A stretch of 64,000 nucleotides of DNA from an uncultured Bacteroides sp. (lineage in GTDB: Bacteria > Bacteroidota > Bacteroidia > Bacteroidales > Bacteroidaceae): contig NZ_OY782578.1 in assembly GCF_963677945.1 (NCBI RefSeq), positions 3,935,258 through 3,999,257 on the forward strand. The letters run 5' to 3'. Shown piece by piece: positions 43,503 through 51,758 of this stretch (position 1 is the stretch's first letter; each line of letters starts with the position of its first letter). Made by a program: the position numbers and the translations under genes. The notes below the pieces were generated by a model. That model was not told where the DNA came from and did no database searches. It saw only the letters and a list, made by a program, of their open reading frames with translations.

Positions 43503-44750
43503 ATGAAAAAAATTTTCGTTCCCATGGCCCTTGTGGCACTTCTGAGTATTACATCATGCTCAGAAACATTCGAACCTAGTGTTGACTTTGGTGATAGAAC
43601 TTACGTAAATGATTACTCTAAACTTGTAGAGACATTGAAGGAAACTCTTAACAACCAGACTGCTACTCTCGCTGAAAAGCTCAATGCTCTTAACACAACA
43701 ATGACAAATGGCTTTGCTAACGTTAAGCTTTCTATTGATGCTCAGACTGGTGAGATCAAGACAGGATTTACTAACGTAGATTCAAAACTTGGAACTATCA
43801 ATACCAACATTCTTAATGGTTTCACAGCAGTATCGGGTTCTATCAACACTCAAACAAACACTTTGAAAATATCAATTGACAAGGTAGCTGAAAATGTTGA
43901 TAAAAACAATACTGCAATCGTTAATCTATCTGCTCAAATGGCTAGTAGCCTTGAAGCACTTCGTGCTGAGGTAGAAAAACAAGGTGGTAAAATCGTTACT
44001 GCTATTGATAACCAGGGAAATGTAATCGTTACTGCTATTGACAAGAATTCACAGGTAATCAGTACTCAGTATGCAGGTGTTGCTGCTGCTATCGCCAATC
44101 AAACAACAACTGTGAAAGATGCTATTGCAGCCAATGCTGCACAAATTGCAAAAGCTATCACTGATGGTGACCAGGCTACAGTTAATGCGCTTACTGCTCA
44201 AAATGCACTTCTTGGAAAACTTATCAATTACTCTGATGGTCTTACATTCAATGGTACTCCCGACTATTCAGGTAAATACACTTCAATCAATGTAACACCA
44301 GAATTATGGAAGGCTGCAAAATCTGATAGTGAAATAATGAACTACCTGACTAATCAGATGCAGTCTCATGGCACACCAGCACCAACTCCAACTCAGTATT
44401 GCTCTTCTTATAGAAACCTCGATGAAAGCCAAATTCATGATCACTCTGTTTGGACAAAGATTAGTGATTCTAATGAAACAGTTGAACTATCAGGATACAC
44501 TTCTCAGGATGGTGTAACATTATGCACTCTGACACGTGTTTACATGTATACAACTTATAGATTAACAATATCTAGTTCTTGTGCATTTCCTTATATCTAT
44601 TACGTGAAGGTAACTGATGCAGCAAGCACTGACAGAGTTCTTTACAATGGTGGCGGAATAACTAGTTTCGATGTGGTTTTTGTTAACTATAACAACGGTT
44701 ATTATTGCCCAAATCCTACTGCTAAAGTTTATACTACATACTCATACTAA
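43503..44750 (+). CDS. Coiled-coil surface lipoprotein, unknown
   Basis: This 415-residue protein has a lipobox ending SITSC near residue 19, then a long repetitive region (about residues 40-245) of Asn/Thr/Ala-rich heptad repeats (e.g. NDYSKLVETLKETLNNQTATL, split; TQTNTLKISIDKVAENVDKNN) that predicts a parallel coiled coil like the stalk of trimeric fibres. A C-terminal globular region of ~120 residues follows, rich in Tyr and Ser, with paired cysteines. The OmpA-family gene starts 21 bp downstream, so the two are probably coupled. The function may be adhesion or a link between envelope layers (inference). Confidence 0.65.
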   Translation: MKKIFVPMALVALLSITSCSETFEPSVDFGDRTYVNDYSKLVETLKETLNNQTATLAEKLNALNTTMTNGFANVKLSIDAQTGEIKTGFTNVDSKLGTINTNILNGFTAVSGSINTQTNTLKISIDKVAENVDKNNTAIVNLSAQMASSLEALRAEVEKQGGKIVTAIDNQGNVIVTAIDKNSQVISTQYAGVAAAIANQTTTVKDAIAANAAQIAKAITDGDQATVNALTAQNALLGKLINYSDGLTFNGTPDYSGKYTSINVTPELWKAAKSDSEIMNYLTNQMQSHGTPAPTPTQYCSSYRNLDESQIHDHSVWTKISDSNETVELSGYTSQDGVTLCTLTRVYMYTTYRLTISSSCAFPYIYYVKVTDAASTDRVLYNGGGITSFDVVFVNYNNGYYCPNPTAKVYTTYSY

Positions 44751-44771
44751 TAATCCGATAAAGCTATAAGC

Positions 44772-46034
44772 ATGAAGGTAAAAAATTTAATAACTGTGGT
44801 TGCTGCTTTTGCGGCGGCAATCTCACTCCAGGCTCAAACAGCAACCTACAATGACACAGTAAGGACAAAAACCTGGTCAGTGTATGCGCAAGGGGGAGTG
44901 GGTGGATACCACGACATGCGTGGAGTGCAGTATGACGGTAAGTCATACATCGCTCCTCAGACAAGTCTTGGTGTCAACTACAACATCAAACCGTGGTGGC
45001 GTGTAGGTGTGAACCTAAACTACATCTACCTGAAGTCTGCTGACAAGGGTACAGTAACGGAGACTTCGAGCAAAAATTATACTATAGAAGAAAGAACTGG
45101 CGTACTTAATACTACTTCTGTAAGACTGCAGAACCGTAATATGAACCATATGCTGGGTGCCGACCTTAATGTTGATTTTAACATTATGGATATTTGGCAT
45201 AACCGTAATCTTCAGAAATTTAATTTATGGGCAGGTACAGGTATCGGTTATATCCACGGCTGGGACAGAAACTCTAGCACTTGGGCCGTATCTGAGGAAT
45301 GTATTGCACAAGGAGATACCTATTTCAACATCTATAACCACACTTATTTATCATCTAAACAGATAAATGGCTCTTCAAACTCTCTCTATATTCCACTTAC
45401 TCTCTCTGCAGAGTATGATGTTCATCCAAAGCTTACGCTTGGAGTTCAAGGTCAATACAAATGTATGCCTCAGGATAAGATTGGTACGCCTAAGGGTATA
45501 TGGAGCGCTGGTGTAGTTATTCGATACAACTTTATTGGCAAGAGTAAAGGCATGAAGTCTTACAAACAACGTTACCACGAAACTCTAGCTCAGCTTTATA
45601 CTAGTCAGAGCTCACTGGAACAGTGTAATACAGAGTCTGCTAAACAGAAGGAAACTATTAGCAATCTTGAAGCCGAAAACAGCAAAAAGGTTTGCCCTCC
45701 TGTAGAAATTAAGAAGCCAGAAGTACAGGGTACTATAATTTACTTTGACAATAATTCTGTAGCTCTTGATCTTCAAAGTCAGCAGGCTATCAAAGAGATG
45801 GCTGAACGTTTGAAAGCAAGCGGAGAAACAATGGTTATCATGACCGGATCGGCAAACACCATTGGTGCAGCATCATATAACATGCGCCTATCTGAAGGTC
45901 GTATTAAAACCGTACGTGAGGCTCTGTTGAAGGCTGGTGTTCAAATGAACCAGATCAGTGAAGAAAATGCTATTGGTGAAAAAGGTATGACTGCCGACAA
46001 GGCATGTCGCCGCGTTATTATAGCTATAAAATAG
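44772..46034 (+). CDS. OmpA family outer-membrane protein
   Basis: This 420-residue protein has a signal peptide (to ~24, SLQAQ), an N-terminal beta-barrel-like half (VYAQGGVGGYHDMRG.., NYNIKPWWRVGVNLNY) and, after a coiled linker, a C-terminal OmpA peptidoglycan-binding domain from about residue 315: IIYFDNNSVALDLQSQQAI, then TGSANTIGAASYNMRLSEGR. The domain should bind peptidoglycan and tie the outer membrane to the wall. It follows the coiled-coil lipoprotein by 21 bp, suggesting a joint structure. The C-terminal residues needed for peptidoglycan contact (Asn/Arg of the OmpA loop) look normal. Confidence 0.88.
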   Translation: MKVKNLITVVAAFAAAISLQAQTATYNDTVRTKTWSVYAQGGVGGYHDMRGVQYDGKSYIAPQTSLGVNYNIKPWWRVGVNLNYIYLKSADKGTVTETSSKNYTIEERTGVLNTTSVRLQNRNMNHMLGADLNVDFNIMDIWHNRNLQKFNLWAGTGIGYIHGWDRNSSTWAVSEECIAQGDTYFNIYNHTYLSSKQINGSSNSLYIPLTLSAEYDVHPKLTLGVQGQYKCMPQDKIGTPKGIWSAGVVIRYNFIGKSKGMKSYKQRYHETLAQLYTSQSSLEQCNTESAKQKETISNLEAENSKKVCPPVEIKKPEVQGTIIYFDNNSVALDLQSQQAIKEMAERLKASGETMVIMTGSANTIGAASYNMRLSEGRIKTVREALLKAGVQMNQISEENAIGEKGMTADKACRRVIIAIK

Positions 46035-46121
46035 CAAAAGTAAATTTGTTGATAATTATTTTGATATGTGGCTACGTATCTCTGCGAAGAGAAGGCGTAG
46101 CCACTATTTTTTTAGGAAAAA

Positions 46122-46176
46122 CAGATCTTTACCTGGAAGTGAACGATAAAACGATTGAGGTTCTTCCCTATATGGG
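46122..46176 (+). pseudogene. Relic of an AAA-ATPase (DUF4143) 3' end
   Basis: The frame reads LEVNDKTIEVLPYMG, matching LEVGDKTIEVLPIWK at the end of the intact ATPase at 46420-47685. Only ~18 codons remain. It is followed by a 34-bp perfect palindrome and then a copy of the amidase gene end. Confidence 0.6.
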
Positions 46177-46178
46177 TA

Positions 46179-46212
46179 TTTCGTCTAATCAAAAGCTTTT
46201 GATTAGACGAAA
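46179..46212. repeat. Perfect 34-bp palindrome
   Basis: Two 17-bp arms with no spacer, centred on AAAAGCTTTT, each reading TTTCGTCTAATCAAAAG from the outside in. It lies at the junction between the ATPase relic and a copy of the amidase 3' end, so it may be a recombination or fold-back junction, or a hairpin. Confidence 0.9.
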
Positions 46213-46281
46213 CGTGGGAATAAAAAACCAGCAGAGCTTTTCTTCTTATTTTGAAGAGAGGCTCTGCTGGTTTTTCTAAAA
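46209..46281 (+). repeat. Copy of the amidase gene end and terminator
   Basis: GAAACGTGGGAATAAAAAACC.. (cut) matches the amidase 3' end (42699 on) and the following hairpin: CCAGCAGAGC (46228-46237) / GCTCTGCTGG (46261-46270), then TTTTTC. It probably still works as a terminator after the OmpA gene. Confidence 0.8.
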
Positions 46282-46350
46282 AGAATATGAAACAATCTCC
46301 AAAATGTCACTTTTCCCATTCTTATTCTGCGCACAAAATAAAAATAAGCT

Positions 46351-46390
46351 ATTTTTGTTTTGTATATAAAACAAAAATACACTATATTTG
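46351..46390 (+). promoter_or_regulatory. AAA-ATPase promoter with overlapping dyad
   Basis: TTTG (46359-46362), 20 bp and TATATTTG (46383-46390) match the consensus closely. A dyad ATTTTTGTTTT (46351-46361) / AAAACAAAAAT (46368-46378) covers the -33 box and could bind a regulator. Confidence 0.7.
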
Positions 46391-46419
46391 TTTTATCAAC
46401 AGAATAAAAACAGGAAGAT

Positions 46420-47685
46420 ATGGACAAAAACATTCTGAAAACGGTTATAGCCGACAATCAACTGGAGGTTCCAAAATATAATGTAATCCCCCGCGATTTC
46501 ACTTTTGAGGAATTTGGGAACTACGTATTTGTGGGCATCCGGAGAGCTGGAAAATCGTTTCTGCTTTATCAGCAGATGCAGCAATTACTGGCTCAAGGCG
46601 TGCAGTGGGATGAGATGCTTTACATCAATTTTGAAGATGAACGTCTTTCCGGAATGGGGGCAGAAGATTTGAATCTACTATTGGAGGTTCATTTAGAGAT
46701 GTACGGAAAGAAGCCTATCCTGTTTCTTGACGAGATACAGAATATACCCGGATGGGAAAAATTTGCCCGCCGAATGGCAGATACCAAACACCGGGTTTAT
46801 ATCACGGGAAGCAATGCAAAAATGCTGAGCCAGGATATCCAGACCACATTGGGCGGACGTTATATTCCTGTTGATGTTTATCCGTACTCGTTCAAAGAGT
46901 TTCTGACTGCAAACAATATCCCTGCTACTACCAACCACCTGCTATCTACGGAGGGCAGAGCTGATGTATTGCGAAAGTTTAACGACTACTTTTACTTTGG
47001 CGGATTCCCGGAAGGAGCCGACCTTTCTGCTAAAAGGGATTATCTGACAAGTGTTTATCAAAAAATCTATCTGGGAGATATTGCCGCCCGTCATGGAGTG
47101 GGAAATACTTTTGCTTTACGCATTTTATTTAAGAAACTAGCCGAAAGCGTAAAACAACCTTTATCATTTACGCGAATAGCAAATATTGTGTCGTCCACCG
47201 GAGCAAAGGTAGGAACACAGACTGTTATTAACTATATGGAATATGCCAAAGATGCATGGCTTATAAATCCGGTACAGAACATAGCAGGCAAATTGGTAGA
47301 TAAAGAAACCTCACCTAAGTATTATTACACGGATAATGGCATTCTGAATCTTTTTTTACTGGATGCAAACACCTCTTTACTGGAGAATATGGTGGCTGTG
47401 AACTTACTACGTAAATACGGTCGCAACGATGCCGTTTATTTCTACAATCAGGGTATTGAGGTTGATTTCTATATTCCGGATGTTTATACAGCTATTCAGG
47501 TGTGTTACAATCTCGACAATAGTGATGGTACGTTTGACCGGGAAGTAAAAGCTTTACTGAAAATAACCGAAGTATTGGAGTGCAACAAGTTGTTGATTGT
47601 TACACGGGATACGGAACGAACATTGGAGGTGGGCGATAAAACGATTGAAGTCCTACCAATATGGAAATGGCTGTTAAACTTGTAA
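46420..47685 (+). CDS. AAA family ATPase with DUF4143 domain
   Basis: This 421-residue protein has Walker A in VFVGIRRAGKSFLL (about residues 36-49), Walker B in PILFLDEIQNIPGWEKF (~98-114) and sensor YITGSNAKML. It ends with a DUF4143 nuclease-like domain (..YNQGIEVDFYIPD..VCYNLDN..). Such proteins are widespread, often mobile, multi-copy ATPases of unknown function with possible defence roles. The gene has its own promoter; a relic of a relative's 3' end lies just upstream, suggesting turnover of such genes here. Confidence 0.85.
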   Translation: MDKNILKTVIADNQLEVPKYNVIPRDFTFEEFGNYVFVGIRRAGKSFLLYQQMQQLLAQGVQWDEMLYINFEDERLSGMGAEDLNLLLEVHLEMYGKKPILFLDEIQNIPGWEKFARRMADTKHRVYITGSNAKMLSQDIQTTLGGRYIPVDVYPYSFKEFLTANNIPATTNHLLSTEGRADVLRKFNDYFYFGGFPEGADLSAKRDYLTSVYQKIYLGDIAARHGVGNTFALRILFKKLAESVKQPLSFTRIANIVSSTGAKVGTQTVINYMEYAKDAWLINPVQNIAGKLVDKETSPKYYYTDNGILNLFLLDANTSLLENMVAVNLLRKYGRNDAVYFYNQGIEVDFYIPDVYTAIQVCYNLDNSDGTFDREVKALLKITEVLECNKLLIVTRDTERTLEVGDKTIEVLPIWKWLLNL

Positions 47686-47701
47686 AACAAGAAGGCACGG
47701 A

Positions 47702-48265
47702 TTAGTTATTTAACGGAGTAGTAGACCGGTAAAGGCATCTTTTATTATAGTCTATTATATACTTGTTTTTAGACAGAAAATCGGACCCGAGGATTCCTAT
47801 GATGTCATAACCGGAAAGTCGGCAGCTTTCTCTTAAGGAATGAATATCGAGCATAACAAACTCATGCATAATCCCATTTATAGGGAGCCCCATGATGTAG
47901 GATATATTACTGCTGGTTTTTTCCGAGAAGGATTGCAATCTCATGAAATCGGTTTTACGGATATACTCTATCAAGTCCTGATGATCGTTAATCCACCCCG
48001 AATCGATAATTGAAACGGTGGCGCCGGTGTCGATAATGAAATATTTTTTGCCGTAAAATCCTAAATACAGTTTTACAATGGGAATAGAGTTTCGGGAGCT
48101 GGAGCGGGCAAATTTTATTGTGTCGTAATTATAAGATCTTATTGAATCTTCCAGTTTCATATTTCTTTTTAAGGGGATAGTAGTATTATTGCTGCAGCCT
48201 TTTGAATAGATGAGAATCAAAAGGCCGAAAACGATTAAAAGGAAAAATGATAAATTCTTTTTCAT
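47702..48265 (-). CDS. Retropepsin-like aspartic protease
   Basis: This 187-residue protein has an N-terminal membrane anchor or lipoprotein-like segment (LLIVFGLLILIYSKGC). The single-domain aspartic protease core shows FIIDTGATVSIID (catalytic Asp-Thr-Gly) and the second conserved part IIGILGSDFLSKNKYIIDY. Retropepsins act as dimers. The substrate is unknown. It stands alone, convergent with the ATPase gene (16-bp gap). Confidence 0.82.
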   Translation of the reverse strand: MKKNLSFFLLIVFGLLILIYSKGCSNNTTIPLKRNMKLEDSIRSYNYDTIKFARSSSRNSIPIVKLYLGFYGKKYFIIDTGATVSIIDSGWINDHQDLIEYIRKTDFMRLQSFSEKTSSNISYIMGLPINGIMHEFVMLDIHSLRESCRLSGYDIIGILGSDFLSKNKYIIDYNKRCLYRSTTPLNN

Positions 48266-48332
48266 TGTATATCAATAAGTTTCTTTATTACTTATTTAAA
48301 ACAATACTTAATGAAAGTTAGTTTATGAGAAT

Positions 48333-48410
48333 GCAAAAAAACAAAAAAAGTATGCCTATTTTCGTATTTCAGGGTTACGATGAACTCCGGAATACGAAAA
48401 AGGCATACTG
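48333..48410 (-). terminator. Minus-strand terminator at the end of the mannosidase locus
   Basis: AGTATGCC.. (48349-48368) pairs with ..GGCATACT (48391-48409) over ~19 bp with one bulge. On the minus strand a T-run (TTTTTTGTTTTTTT) follows. Confidence 0.75.
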
Positions 48411-48460
48411 ATCTGCTTACCTAACTAAAAAATATAAAGGGGGCTTATTTTCCTAGTATC

Positions 48461-48550
48461 TTATCTTTTAACAGTATAGTATCCGCCAACTACAGAACGT
48501 GCCTGGAAACCTATCTGGCTACCGACGAGAGTTATTATTATTTTCTTCAT
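48461..48550 (-). CDS. Possible 29-residue small protein downstream of the GH38 gene
   Basis: The frame begins MKKIIITLVGSQIGFQARS and ends GYYTVKR. It has a hydrophobic start but is too short to judge, and no ribosome site is obvious. It lies 32 bp after the GH38 stop and before the terminator, so it could be a translated tail of the operon. Confidence 0.3.
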   Translation of the reverse strand: MKKIIITLVGSQIGFQARSVVGGYYTVKR

Positions 48551-48582
48551 TATGTATCTTGGTATCTGTTATACTGTTTCTG

Positions 48583-51500
48583 TTATTTTTGAAGAGGTAA
48601 AGCTCTCATTTCGCATGCAGGCTTAACATCATCATTACTATTATTGGAAAGTGTTGCGGCAAAGACTGCTATGTTTTCATCATCAGGCAGTTCCAGTTCT
48701 TTGGCTCCTTCGGGTAAGGAAATGCAGAACTTAAACATATAGGTAAATGTATAAGCTTCGTTTCCTTTACGGGTATGACGGTGAGAACCTACATAAGCCA
48801 GGGAAGCATCTTTTACATATCCTTCGCTGAAACCTGTTTGTCCCCATTGTCCGAAGAATCCTGAATAGTATGGCACCTGGAAGGTATACTGTTTTCCATC
48901 TACCTTGAAGGTTGCTTTACGGTCTTTATCAACAGATGATGCAAGTATATAGAGCTTGGTGCACTGATTATTCTCCGGCAAACGGACAATGTTCTTTTTG
49001 CACTTAACTACGTTATTTACATCAACAGCTGCAATATTGAAGGTTATTCCATCACTTACTACTGATTTACCGATCAAGTCTGCCGAGTATGAATTTCCTT
49101 CCTTGTCAAAACGTCCTGTATTGCGGAATGCATCGGGCGTAAAGGCCTGATCATTGTAATCAAGCGCAACAGGGATATTGAGTGACTGAGGTAATTCGAT
49201 AGCTCCTTTTTTCAGTTTTACACCGAATGTTTTAGGCTTGTAGGCGGTGGTACTGAATATGAGTTTGTTTCCCTTTATGGTTGCTTCGCCAATAGCTTCT
49301 TCAATACCATTAAGTTCCTTAGCCGACTCTATTGCAGTTGGGAATTCAATCTCTACATTGTTGGCTGCCTGACCGTTTAACTCGTATAAACGAACAACAT
49401 ACGACTGGCCATCTTCCGATCTTTTCAATGCTTTTACTGCAACCTGAGGGGTACTTGTTTTTACGAACGAGAACTCAGAACCCAGTTTTCCGGCATGTTT
49501 AGGTGAGATGAACGAAATCATTGGATTATTCAATGCATCGGCTTTCCATGAAGTTTTCTCTTTCTGATCGGCAGATGCCACGTGTCCTACGATGGAATAT
49601 GTAAAGGCATGATGTCCTAAGTCTTGCTTATCCTGATAAGTAAATGACCTGTCTGTTTTGGGTGTATGCAGCAGGGTGAGGCGCAGGGTGTTGTCATTTG
49701 GTTTGTCCCAGCCATACTTGCAGTTATTCAGAATAGAAACACCGTAGCTTCCATCCTTGTCGGTTAAATCGGCCCATTGCTGTGCACATACTTCATAAGC
49801 AGTATCGGTATTGTTACCTCTTTCAACAGAGCCTAGTCCTAAATCGTACGTAGCTTTTGAGTTGGAAAGGTTTAATGGGAATTCAGCTTTGAGAAGTGCA
49901 TTCTGTGATGCCCAGTCAACATCGTTAATGATATCGATACGATCATCAGCAGCTCCTTCTGTTAAACGGATATGTTGCACGAAAGTAGAGTTGGCATGCT
50001 TTCTTTCTACCTTTAATGTAGCACAAAGCGGACCGTTTTCTTCTACCGAAATACGCACGCTTTCGTTCACTGAAACAGGTGTTCCGTCTACTGCTTTTTT
50101 CATAACTTCCCATGCCGGCCATTCGAACGATTCATTTGAAGGGAAAAAGGCCAGACGAATGGCAGCTCCGTTTTTCACCAATTCGCGGTTAACTCGCTTG
50201 TCGATAATAGAGGAGATATCTCCATCGGCATTCAGCATGATTTTATATACGCTATTCTCAAGCGTGTTTGCTGTAACTTTCAGGCTGCTTTTACCTGCAT
50301 TTGCTTTACCGAAACGAACATCGTAAACGGAATAGCTTACCGGAGCAGCATCTGCAGCAAATGTAATGGCTGCTACACCGTTGGCATAAGATACCAGCTG
50401 AGCAGGCACTTCCTTACCTTTATTGTTGTACACTCTTACACCGGATGGCTTGCCTGCTACCGGAACATTTGCCGTAACAACATCTTTGTGTGCTGACGAT
50501 AAGGAATTATACACCACTACGGCTGTACCTTTAACTTTTGTGTCGAGAGCTTGTGATACAGATCCTGTAGCGGTTTTAATTATATCGGCAAAACGACTTT
50601 GAGCTATTAGCTCGTCATTCCATGAAAAAGTGTATGCTTTAGGAATACTTGTTCCTGTTAAGTCGTCATGGAACTGATGCCAGATAAATCGTTTCCACGA
50701 TTCGTCGAGCGTAGCTGCCGGATATGCAACACCACCCAGGAAGTCTGCCATAACAGATGATCTCTCGGCTGCATCGCCCAACTGCTCATTACGGCGGTTA
50801 AAACGTTTCATTGCAGCTTGTGATGTGTAGCATCCGGTACCATGAACATCCATTAGCAACTCTCCTTTATAGACAGGCAGTTCGGGATGCTTATCGAAAG
50901 GAAGGTAATCTTCGAACAACTGGTAAGAGCGTGAGCTGATAATCTTTACAGGACCATTGCCCTTCATACCTTTTTCCAGTGAAGCTACTGAAGAGATGGT
51001 TGGTGAACCTCCCATATCGCCGGTTCCGTAATATCTGTATGCTGTATTGTTCACACTGCTCTTGGCTAAATCAATAAGCTCCTTGTTGTTGCTGATATCT
51101 TCATTCTGCCATCTTGAAGTGTAACTCATAGCATTCAGTGCAGCCATGATGCGCGAGCCGTCAACTCCCTGCCACAAACCGAAATTGAAAGGGTATTTAG
51201 CATCTCCATGAAATGGTTTATTTCTCCATTGCAACTTCTGGGTAGAGAATCCTATTAAACCGGCATGAGCGGCTATTGTAGGAAGGGCATATCCAAATCC
51301 GAAACAATCCGGAAGGAATATATCTTTTGATTTTACACCAAATTCATTCTTATAAAAGTCCTGACCTAGCAGGATGTTACGGAAAAACGATTCGGGTGAA
51401 GGTATGTTAGGATCGGTAGCATCCCAGCTACTTCCTGCAATGTTCCACCTGCCCTGAGCAATATATTTCTTTATTTTTTCATACTCAAGAGGATAGTATT

Positions 51501-51741
51501 CCTTCATCCACTGATATTTAACTCCACCTTCGAAATTAAACACATAATCGGGATAATTGTCGAGCAGCCAAAGGTTCTGGACCAATGTGTTATAAACATA
51601 TTCGTCGATAGATGTTTGCACTGTCCAATTCCATTGGGAATCAAAATGGGCATTCGATACAACGTATGCCTTGTATTCCTGCTGAGCATGGACAGATCCC
51701 AGACTCATGGCTACAAATGCGGTTAATAATAGTTTTTTCAT
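48583..51741 (-). CDS. GH38 alpha-mannosidase
   Basis: GH38 enzymes are retaining alpha-mannosidases that use a zinc ion. This 1052-residue protein has a signal peptide (to ~19, SVHAQ), the GH38 catalytic domain with zinc and nucleophile motifs: SNAHFDSQWNWTV (His/Asp ligands, residues ~29-41), FLPDCFGFGYALP (catalytic Asp, ~142-154), and ALNAMSY. C-terminal beta domains follow. It is the last large gene of the mannan/N-glycan locus, 17 bp after the GH92 gene, and is likely to trim alpha-mannose from products released by GH92. Periplasmic or surface location is expected. Confidence 0.93.
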   Translation of the reverse strand: MKKLLLTAFVAMSLGSVHAQQEYKAYVVSNAHFDSQWNWTVQTSIDEYVYNTLVQNLWLLDNYPDYVFNFEGGVKYQWMKEYYPLEYEKIKKYIAQGRWNIAGSSWDATDPNIPSPESFFRNILLGQDFYKNEFGVKSKDIFLPDCFGFGYALPTIAAHAGLIGFSTQKLQWRNKPFHGDAKYPFNFGLWQGVDGSRIMAALNAMSYTSRWQNEDISNNKELIDLAKSSVNNTAYRYYGTGDMGGSPTISSVASLEKGMKGNGPVKIISSRSYQLFEDYLPFDKHPELPVYKGELLMDVHGTGCYTSQAAMKRFNRRNEQLGDAAERSSVMADFLGGVAYPAATLDESWKRFIWHQFHDDLTGTSIPKAYTFSWNDELIAQSRFADIIKTATGSVSQALDTKVKGTAVVVYNSLSSAHKDVVTANVPVAGKPSGVRVYNNKGKEVPAQLVSYANGVAAITFAADAAPVSYSVYDVRFGKANAGKSSLKVTANTLENSVYKIMLNADGDISSIIDKRVNRELVKNGAAIRLAFFPSNESFEWPAWEVMKKAVDGTPVSVNESVRISVEENGPLCATLKVERKHANSTFVQHIRLTEGAADDRIDIINDVDWASQNALLKAEFPLNLSNSKATYDLGLGSVERGNNTDTAYEVCAQQWADLTDKDGSYGVSILNNCKYGWDKPNDNTLRLTLLHTPKTDRSFTYQDKQDLGHHAFTYSIVGHVASADQKEKTSWKADALNNPMISFISPKHAGKLGSEFSFVKTSTPQVAVKALKRSEDGQSYVVRLYELNGQAANNVEIEFPTAIESAKELNGIEEAIGEATIKGNKLIFSTTAYKPKTFGVKLKKGAIELPQSLNIPVALDYNDQAFTPDAFRNTGRFDKEGNSYSADLIGKSVVSDGITFNIAAVDVNNVVKCKKNIVRLPENNQCTKLYILASSVDKDRKATFKVDGKQYTFQVPYYSGFFGQWGQTGFSEGYVKDASLAYVGSHRHTRKGNEAYTFTYMFKFCISLPEGAKELELPDDENIAVFAATLSNNSNDDVKPACEMRALPLQK

Positions 51742-51758
51742 ATAATTAATTAAATTGG

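Noticed and set aside
46004-46279. 91-codon frame after the OmpA gene
   Set aside because: It joins the OmpA 3' end out of frame, an ATPase relic, a palindrome and an amidase-tail copy; treated as a scar instead.
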